Positions 1 to 5,068 of a stretch of 6,442 bases of DNA are shown piece by piece. The DNA is taken from positions 1 through 6,442 of the forward strand of contig JAZGEP010000291.1 in assembly GCA_036478815.1 (NCBI GenBank), given 5' to 3'. The notes under the pieces are model-generated. The model had not been told where the DNA came from and searched no databases. It saw nothing but the letters and a program-made list of their open reading frames with translations. This DNA comes from DRLZ01 sp036478815. Its GTDB lineage: Bacteria; Pseudomonadota; Gammaproteobacteria; Methylococcales; DRLZ01. Position 1 is the first letter of the stretch, and every line of letters starts with the position of its first letter. Both the position numbers and the translations under genes were made by a program.

Positions 1-49
1 AAGCATGCCGCCAGCGTTCAATCTGAGCCATGATCAAACTCTTCAGTTT
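1..49 (-). rRNA. rrs: 16S ribosomal RNA, 5' end only (gene runs off the left edge)
   Basis: Read on the minus strand, bases 49 to 1 begin AAACTGAAGAGTTTGATC and continue with the universal TGGCTCAG block and then GAACGCTGGCGGCATGCTT. This is the highly conserved first helix region of bacterial 16S rRNA. The 5' end is set at 49 by alignment from memory with the E. coli start (AAATTGAAGAG), so it could be off by a base or two. The GGCGGCATGC form after the universal block is typical of Betaproteobacteria. Only about 3% of the gene is present, and it follows its own promoter, leader and boxA. Confidence 0.97.
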
Positions 50-123
50 AAGACTTACTTATACTAAATTGTTCGAAAACTCGATTGCTGACGTTTCTTT
101 CATTTAATGAATTAACGTAAGTT

Positions 124-155
124 CTCGAAGCTTTCAGTCTCCTGAATTGCTCGAG
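124..155 (-). other. Leader stem-loop with GAGA tetraloop
   Basis: On the minus strand the arms CTCGAGC (155-149) and GCTTCGAG (131-124) pair with one bulged T. An inner stem TTCAG (146-142) / CTGAA (137-133) closes a GAGA loop (141-138), a GNRA-type tetraloop. The element lies between boxA and the 16S start. It probably folds in the precursor during rRNA maturation and is removed by processing. The structure is read from complementarity only. Confidence 0.6.
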
Positions 156-178
156 CACCCACATCAATGATTCCAGTT

Positions 179-190
179 TGTTAAAGAACT
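179..190 (-). promoter_or_regulatory. rRNA boxA antitermination site
   Basis: The minus strand reads AGTTCTTTAACA, matching the E. coli rrn boxA TGCTCTTTAACA at 10 of 12 positions, including the whole CTTTAACA core. BoxA in nascent rRNA binds NusB-S10 and loads the Nus factor complex with SuhB, which protects rRNA transcription from Rho. Its place about 60 bases downstream of the inferred start and 130 bases before 16S is as expected for an rRNA leader. Confidence 0.88.
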
Positions 191-215
191 CAGGCCAACA
201 CGTCCATGCCAACCG

Positions 216-249
216 CTTTGCCGTGCTACAAAATTACTGCACCGCAAAG
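216..249 (-). other. 5'-terminal rRNA leader hairpin (boxB-like)
   Basis: The minus strand reads CTTTGC (249-244), a G, GTGC (242-239), a loop region, GCAC (226-223), a G, then GCAAAG (221-216). Six outer pairs and four inner pairs are separated by a single G-G mismatch, with further weak pairing across an A/T-rich centre. The stem begins about two bases after the inferred transcription start and ends 25 bases before boxA, which is the position of the boxB-type hairpin in E. coli rRNA leaders. The assignment rests on position and pairing; boxB sequences are not well conserved. Confidence 0.55.
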
Positions 250-256
250 ACAGTCA

Positions 257-310
257 ATTATAGAAACCATTTGCCTTACCGTCAAGTGGTTTTTGATTAA
301 AGCTTCAATT
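257..310 (-). promoter_or_regulatory. Strong sigma-70 rRNA promoter with UP-like element
   Basis: The minus strand carries -35 TTGACG (285-280), a 17-base spacer and a perfect -10 TATAAT (262-257). That gives 11 of 12 consensus positions at the optimal spacing. Upstream, 310-288 reads AATTGAAGCTTTAATC followed by an A tract, an A/T-rich stretch in the place of an alpha-subunit UP element. The likely start is G251. Leader features of the rRNA operon follow directly. Only one promoter is visible, unlike the tandem P1/P2 pair of E. coli. The UP region reaches within about 15 bases of the glcF stop codon, so the promoter fills nearly all the space between the two transcription units. Confidence 0.88.
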
Positions 311-324
311 AAATTTGCATCTTC

Positions 325-1533
325 TTACAGCTTTTCAGCAACTAACTCAATCCAATGCAAAACAGGCATATCTGTTGCAGTCTTCATATGCAATAAACAA
401 CCAATATTTGCAGTTACAATACACTCAGGGTCACACCGGCTCAAGGCTTCGACTTTGTTATTCAATAGTTGCTCTGATAATTTGGGCTGTAAAATTGAAT
501 AGCTACCAGCAGAGCCACAACATAAGTGTGAATTTTCTGGCGTTGTTACATTCAGACCCAGTTTACCAAGCAACCGCTCGACTTGACCAGTCAGTTGCAG
601 TCCATGCTGCAACGAACAAGGCGCTTGAAATGCGATGATGTCTTCCGATGATTTACTGAGGTGTAACGTTTCTTTTTGCAATATCTGCACAATGTCTACA
701 GTAGCCACTGCAATTTTCTCAGCTTTATTGGCATATTCAGCATCATCTTTCAGAAGATGTGGATAATCCTGAATCATTTGTCCACAACCTGATGCATTAC
801 TGACAATCGCCTCGGCACCTGCTTCAATGTGCAGCCACCATTGATCAATATTTTCACGCGCCAACTGTTGCGCTTGCTCAGTTGAAGACAAATGATGATG
901 CAACGCTCCACAGCATTTTACCGGCGCAGTTCGGATCACTGAAATCTCAACTGCATTTAGGACTTTTGCAGTGGCAACGTTAATTCCCGGTTCAATAGCA
1001 GATTGAACACAACCTTCGTGAATAATGACTTTGCGTTGATGCGTGGTTTTCGGCCAGAATTGACTTGACTGGATGGTTGGCAACTTACGACTCAGATGTT
1101 GCGGCAGAAATGGTTTGATCAGCGCCGCCAGCCGCACCAGCAAATACACTCTTGAGGGATAGGGAAATACAGCTTGAATCAATTGCCGTTTAAGACGATC
1201 AATCATCGGTCGCGCGCTGTTTTTTTCAAGATAATCCTGACCAATTTCAGCTAATCGCGCATAGTCGACACCAGACGGACACGTGGTTTCGCAAGCGCGA
1301 CATAACAGGCAACGATCCAGATGTTTGCGGGTTAATTGTGCAGTTGGCGCCCCTTCCAGCATTGCTTTGATCTGGTAAATACGTCCTCGCGGGCCATCTG
1401 CTTCATCACCAAGCAGTTGATAGGTTGGACAAGTTGCATTACAAAATCCGCAATGCACACATTTACGCAGAATATTTTCAGCTTCCCGACCTGCCGGACT
1501 GTTACCAAATGAGTGCAGCAAATTGGTTTGCAT
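325..1533 (-). CDS. glcF: Glycolate oxidase iron-sulfur subunit GlcF
   Basis: GlcF is the iron-sulfur subunit of the GlcDEF complex. It is thought to carry electrons from the flavin subunits to the membrane quinone pool during glycolate oxidation. The 402-residue protein has two ferredoxin-type motifs, CVHCGFCNATCP (C25, C28, C31, C35) and CLLCRACETTCP (C75, C78, C81, C85), each suited to a [4Fe-4S] cluster. Two CCG domains follow, with CCG at 207-209 and 338-340 and partner cysteines at C175, C250, C306 and C379, as in the heterodisulfide-reductase-like family. Length and sequence track E. coli GlcF (407 aa, recalled) from end to end, for example HLCCGSAG and VTANIGC. The ATG start lies 3 bases after the glcE stop, with GGAG 9 bases upstream inside the end of glcE, so translation is probably coupled. 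The TAA stop is about 40 bases from the rRNA -35 box. Confidence 0.96.
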   Translation of the reverse strand: MQTNLLHSFGNSPAGREAENILRKCVHCGFCNATCPTYQLLGDEADGPRGRIYQIKAMLEGAPTAQLTRKHLDRCLLCRACETTCPSGVDYARLAEIGQDYLEKNSARPMIDRLKRQLIQAVFPYPSRVYLLVRLAALIKPFLPQHLSRKLPTIQSSQFWPKTTHQRKVIIHEGCVQSAIEPGINVATAKVLNAVEISVIRTAPVKCCGALHHHLSSTEQAQQLARENIDQWWLHIEAGAEAIVSNASGCGQMIQDYPHLLKDDAEYANKAEKIAVATVDIVQILQKETLHLSKSSEDIIAFQAPCSLQHGLQLTGQVERLLGKLGLNVTTPENSHLCCGSAGSYSILQPKLSEQLLNNKVEALSRCDPECIVTANIGCLLHMKTATDMPVLHWIELVAEKL

Positions 1534-1536
1534 GAA

Positions 1537-2595
1537 TTAGAACTCCGGATACATCCGCCCTTGATTAAATAAACCCTTTGGGTCAAACGCATGTTTGAGT
1601 CGTTGCTGAATCTGCATCAAATCTGTGGGCAATGCTTGAAAGACCAACCCATCTCGCTCTCCTCCACGAAACAAGGTGGCGTGGCCACCTGCCTCAGCGA
1701 CTGTTTGATAAACATGTTGTGCAGATTCGTCACTTTTCAACCAACGTAACGCCCCACCCCAATCCAACATATCAGATCCGGCAAGTGACAGCGGTTCAGT
1801 TGCTGGTGCAACAGAAATGCGCCATAACGGCATTTCTTCCTGGAAAAACTCTGAGGTTTGATTTTTCAAGCTCAGCCAGAAATCTCTGTCATTGTTTAGC
1901 TGCTCTCCTCCCAGTGTTTCTGCAGATTGCTTGATTGCCTCGGATGATCCGCATAGACGATAGAACAAGCGTTTGCCATCGTAGTGCAATCCGGAAAATG
2001 GAAACGGCTTTTGCAGGAGCTGGCTCATCAGTTGGATGACTGCATTTCCCTTGATTTCCTGCCACCAGGTTTCCTCAATCTCAGGCTTGGGAACCACTTT
2101 CAAAGATGCCTCCACAATCAACCCCAATGTCCCCATTGAACCAGCCATCAAGCGAGACAAGTCATAACCTGCAACATTTTTCATCACCGTTCCACCAAAC
2201 GACAATATATCGGCATAGCCATTGATGATTTTACAACCCAACAAATGATCGCGCACAGCCCCGCTGAATGGCCTGCGTGGACCCGACAGTCCGCTAGCGA
2301 TGACACCTCCAATGGTGGATTTCTGTCCAAAAGATGGTGGTTCAAAACCAAGCATTTGTCCTTGATCTGCCAAAACCGCTTCAAGTTGAGACAATGCAGT
2401 ACCGTTACGAACAGTAATGACAAGTTCGGTCGGTTCATAATCTACAATACCTGTATTGTCGGCAACATTTAGCACCTCGCCGAGCGGCTCACGCCCATAG
2501 AATTGCTTGGTATTTCCACCGACCAGATTAATCGGAGACTCTTTAGCCACAGCATCACTAATATGTTGCTGAAATTCGGCGCTTAAATCTGTCAT
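1537..2595 (-). CDS. glcE: Glycolate oxidase FAD-binding subunit GlcE
   Basis: GlcE is the shorter flavin-binding subunit of glycolate oxidase and works with GlcD and GlcF. The 352-residue protein has an FAD-binding PCMH-type domain at about 20-170. Visible motifs are LVGGNTK (24-30) in the FAD pyrophosphate loop, IGGVIASGLSGPRRP (95-109), VRDHLLG (114-120) and VMKNVAGYDLSRLMAGS (137-153), all typical of GlcE. The C-terminus ends FDPKGLFNQGRMYPEF, the usual closing motif of this family. E. coli GlcE is about 350 aa (recalled), so this is full length. The start codon at 2595 is preceded by a strong AAGAGGAG (2617-2610), but the gap to the ATG is 14 bases, longer than the usual 5-9, and no other start codon lies between. 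This may lower initiation relative to glcD, or the spacing may be closed by local structure. Confidence 0.95.
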   Translation of the reverse strand: MTDLSAEFQQHISDAVAKESPINLVGGNTKQFYGREPLGEVLNVADNTGIVDYEPTELVITVRNGTALSQLEAVLADQGQMLGFEPPSFGQKSTIGGVIASGLSGPRRPFSGAVRDHLLGCKIINGYADILSFGGTVMKNVAGYDLSRLMAGSMGTLGLIVEASLKVVPKPEIEETWWQEIKGNAVIQLMSQLLQKPFPFSGLHYDGKRLFYRLCGSSEAIKQSAETLGGEQLNNDRDFWLSLKNQTSEFFQEEMPLWRISVAPATEPLSLAGSDMLDWGGALRWLKSDESAQHVYQTVAEAGGHATLFRGGERDGLVFQALPTDLMQIQQRLKHAFDPKGLFNQGRMYPEF

Positions 2596-2635
2596 TTTCT
2601 GATATCTGGCTCCTCTTGCAGAATGAACAGCTGGT

Positions 2636-4129
2636 TTAGAATCGATTCAGTTGACTCTGCCTGGTTGCAGTATGAACATGCATGGCACCAAACTCTGCAC
2701 AACGGTTCAATGTCGGAATCGCTTTACCGGGATTGAGTATCCCTGCCGGATCAAATGCAGCTTTGACTCGGTGAAACTGATCCAGTTCTGCCGATGAAAA
2801 CTGAGCGCACATGGCATTAATTTTCTCGATTCCGACACCGTGTTCGCCAGTAATTGTTCCGCCCATTTCCACGCAGCAGATGAGAATTTCTGAACCAAGC
2901 TGTTCTGCTTTTTCAAGCTCGCCTGGAACATTCGCATCGTATAGAATCAGCGGATGTAAATTACCATCACCGGCATGAAAGACATTAGCAACTGCCAACC
3001 CAAACTGCTCTGCTAATTGATGAATACGCTTTAACACTGCGCCCAAATGTTTACGTGGGATGGTGCCATCCATGCAATAATAATCAGGGCTAATCTGCCC
3101 AATCGCTGGAAATGCAGCTTTGCGCCCCGCCCACATTGTTTGCTGCTCGATTGCATCAACCGCCAAACGCACTTCACACGCACCTAACTCAACCAGTAAT
3201 TGCCTAACTTTGTGCGTTTCTGCCATAACAGTTGCATGACCGCCATCCAGTTCGCACAACAGAATTGCAGCAGCATCCACCGGATATCCAGCACCAACAA
3301 AATTTTCAGCTGCGCGAATCGTGGCATTATCCATCATCTCAAGACCGGCCGGTGTAATTCCGGCAGCAATAATACCTGCGACCGCCTCACCAGCTTGCTC
3401 GACTGTATCGAAAACAGCTAGCAACAGTTGGATGGATTCTGGCAATGGCGTGAGTTTGACAGTCACTTCAACTGCAATACCAAGCATTCCTTCAGAACCA
3501 GTCATCAATGCAGGCAAATCATACCCTGGGCCATCCAAACCAGCGCCGCCAATAACAATCAAACTACCATCAGCGGTAATCACGGATATTTTCTGCACAT
3601 TATGTACAGTTAAACCATATTTCAGACAATGCACTCCACCAGAATTTTCAGCCACATTACCGCCAATTGTACAGGCGATTTGGGAAGACGGATCTGGTGC
3701 ATAAAACAACCCAAACCGTTTAACCGCTTCTGAAATCGCTAAATTGCGCACACCAGGCTGAACGCGCGCTGTGCGGTTTGGCACGTCGATGTCTACTATC
3801 TGATTTAATCTGGCAACACTTAATAATACTCCGTTATCTAATGGCAATGATCCACCAGACAACCCTGTACCAGCACCACGCGCAACCACTGGCACACCAT
3901 GTTGATGACACAATTTCATGATCGATTGAATTTGCGCTATGGTTTCCGGTAACACCACAAGCCAGGGAACTTGCGTATAAGCAGCCAGCCCATCACATTC
4001 ATAGGGTTTAAGCTCTTCCTGCTCAGTGAGGATTGATTGTGCTGGAATAATGGATTTTAAACTGGCAACAAAATCCTTCAAATCGATTGCATGATTGACC
4101 CGTTCAGACGCATGTATTTGGTAACTCAT
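2636..4129 (-). CDS. glcD: Glycolate oxidase catalytic flavoprotein subunit GlcD
   Basis: GlcD carries the FAD that oxidises glycolate to glyoxylate. Numbering is from the ATG at 4129 (497 aa; E. coli GlcD is 499, recalled). An FAD-binding PCMH domain (about 40-230) shows RGAGTGLSGGS (84-94), YAPDPSSQ (143-150) and IGGNVAENSGG (155-165). The C-terminal FAD-oxidase domain has HAGDGNLHP (385-393) and GEHGVG (428-433). By analogy with D-2-hydroxyglutarate dehydrogenases, H385, H392 and E429 would bind the metal and H430 would be the catalytic base. FDPAGILNPGK (459-469) and the glycolate-oxidase-specific tail RCAEFGAMHVH support GlcD over related D-lactate dehydrogenases. A TTG two codons upstream (4135) is in frame but the ATG is preferred; no strong ribosome site precedes either. 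The gene starts 24 bases after rluB stops and leads a glcDEF group. The usual regulator glcC is not in the window. Confidence 0.96.
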   Translation of the reverse strand: MSYQIHASERVNHAIDLKDFVASLKSIIPAQSILTEQEELKPYECDGLAAYTQVPWLVVLPETIAQIQSIMKLCHQHGVPVVARGAGTGLSGGSLPLDNGVLLSVARLNQIVDIDVPNRTARVQPGVRNLAISEAVKRFGLFYAPDPSSQIACTIGGNVAENSGGVHCLKYGLTVHNVQKISVITADGSLIVIGGAGLDGPGYDLPALMTGSEGMLGIAVEVTVKLTPLPESIQLLLAVFDTVEQAGEAVAGIIAAGITPAGLEMMDNATIRAAENFVGAGYPVDAAAILLCELDGGHATVMAETHKVRQLLVELGACEVRLAVDAIEQQTMWAGRKAAFPAIGQISPDYYCMDGTIPRKHLGAVLKRIHQLAEQFGLAVANVFHAGDGNLHPLILYDANVPGELEKAEQLGSEILICCVEMGGTITGEHGVGIEKINAMCAQFSSAELDQFHRVKAAFDPAGILNPGKAIPTLNRCAEFGAMHVHTATRQSQLNRF

Positions 4130-4153
4130 GATCAACAGATACCGTATTACTAA

Positions 4154-5068
4154 TTATTCGTCACTAATATCGTTATCAAAGGTTTGCCGCAAGCGCTTGA
4201 TTTCTTTCTCATTAAGCTCACTGGTCTTACCTGTTTTTAACCATGAGGGCAATCGAATTGAACCATAGCGCACCCGCGTTAAACGGCTAACCTGCAATCC
4301 TTGAGATTCCATGAGACGTCTGATGACACGGTTGCGACCCTGGGTAACTGTCACGTGATACCACTTGTTAGCACCGTCCCCCCCGGAAAAATCAATTTTG
4401 TCAAAAAACGCCATTCCATCTTCCAGCTCAACACCTGACAGTAATTGCTGCGCCATTTCTTCGGTGATTTCGCCTAATACCCGCACAGCATATTCGCGCT
4501 CTAGTTCCGAGGATGGGTGCATTAATTGGTTTGCAAGCTCGCCGTTTGTTGTCGCCAACAACAAACCCTCAGTATTGATATCCAGCCGACCTACGGTAAT
4601 CCAGCGCCCGCGATCAGGCTTGGGGAAATTTGAGAACACCAACTTTCGACCACCTGGATCCCGACGCGCAACAATCTCTCCAGCCGGTTTGTTATACATC
4701 AATACTCTGGTTGGACCACCCAGTCGTTTCTCCAGATTGACACGTCGCCCACGTATTTCAATTCTATCTGCAATGGTAATGCGCTGGCCCAACTCAGCCG
4801 TACGACCATCAATTCTGATCAGTCCTTGCCTGATCCAGCCTTCAATTTCGCGCCTTGAGCCCATCCCTGCTTGTGCCAACAATTTCTGAATGCGCTCTCC
4901 CTGTTGTAGTGGCTCCCTGGTATTCTCATACAGCTCAGGATGCTCAGTGCGATGACGCGCCGATTGCGACTGACTAGGCTTGGTTGGCTTGGTTTTCTTC
5001 GGTTTGCTGGTTTGGTTGGTCATTTTCGTCTTCTGTTGACGACTCTGGTAATTGCTCGGGGATTTCAT
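4154..5068 (-). CDS. rluB: 23S rRNA pseudouridine synthase RluB, with basic N-terminal extension
   Basis: RluB converts a uridine near the peptidyl-transferase centre of 23S rRNA (U2605 in E. coli) to pseudouridine. The 304-residue frame has an S4 RNA-binding domain at about 58-104 (RIQKLLAQAGMGSRREIE) and an RsuA/RluB/E/F-type catalytic domain. Catalytic Asp is D163 in VGRLDINTEGLLL (159-171), with MYNKPAGEI (124-132), LMHPSSELEREYAVRV and GRNRVIRRL also matching RluB. The first 57 residues are a Lys/Thr/Gln/Ser-rich tail not found in E. coli RluB. The start is uncertain: ATG 5068 and ATG 5023 (codon 16) are both in frame, both lie inside scpB, and neither has a good ribosome site (ACAGAAGACGAAA before 5023 is the better one). 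No later start keeps the whole S4 domain. Overlap with scpB is 95 or 50 bases, implying coupled translation. Confidence 0.93.
   Translation of the reverse strand: MKSPSNYQSRQQKTKMTNQTSKPKKTKPTKPSQSQSARHRTEHPELYENTREPLQQGERIQKLLAQAGMGSRREIEGWIRQGLIRIDGRTAELGQRITIADRIEIRGRRVNLEKRLGGPTRVLMYNKPAGEIVARRDPGGRKLVFSNFPKPDRGRWITVGRLDINTEGLLLATTNGELANQLMHPSSELEREYAVRVLGEITEEMAQQLLSGVELEDGMAFFDKIDFSGGDGANKWYHVTVTQGRNRVIRRLMESQGLQVSRLTRVRYGSIRLPSWLKTGKTSELNEKEIKRLRQTFDNDISDE

Larger units (their letters stand above)
50..251 (-). other. rRNA operon leader (pre-16S 5' leader)
   Basis: This is the stretch of about 200 bases between the inferred transcription start (near 251) and the 16S 5' end. It holds three recognisable elements in transcript order: a hairpin at the extreme 5' end (249-216), a boxA antitermination site (190-179) and a stem-loop with a GAGA tetraloop (155-124). 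The 16S-proximal part should pair with sequence 3' of 16S to form the RNase III processing stem, but that partner lies outside the window. No protein-coding gene is supported here: the short open frames on the plus strand at 206-502 and 315-638 have no coding character and oppose the rRNA promoter and glcF. Confidence 0.85.

Noticed and set aside
296..309. Near-palindrome ATTAAAGCTTCAAT just after glcF as a terminator
   Set aside because: It is A/T-rich with a mismatch, leaves no loop and has no following T run in the transcript direction; it fits better as part of the rRNA promoter's UP-like tract.
206..638. Two overlapping short open frames on the plus strand near the rRNA leader
   Set aside because: They overlap the rRNA promoter and hairpin and the 3' end of glcF on the opposite strand, and show no recognisable protein features.
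3321..3704. A 127-codon open frame on the plus strand, opposite glcD
   Set aside because: It is the reverse reading of conserved GlcD sequence (including the GGNVAENSGG region) and has no independent coding signal.
4165..4210. A possible glcD promoter inside the end of rluB (TTGCGG, 17 bases, TATTAG on the minus strand)
   Set aside because: Only 7 of 12 consensus positions match and it lies in conserved-length coding sequence; a match this weak is expected by chance.
4365..4889. A 174-codon open frame on the plus strand, opposite rluB
   Set aside because: It is antisense to the conserved RluB catalytic core, resembles no known family and has Ser/Arg/Pro-rich composition typical of a reverse-complement reading.
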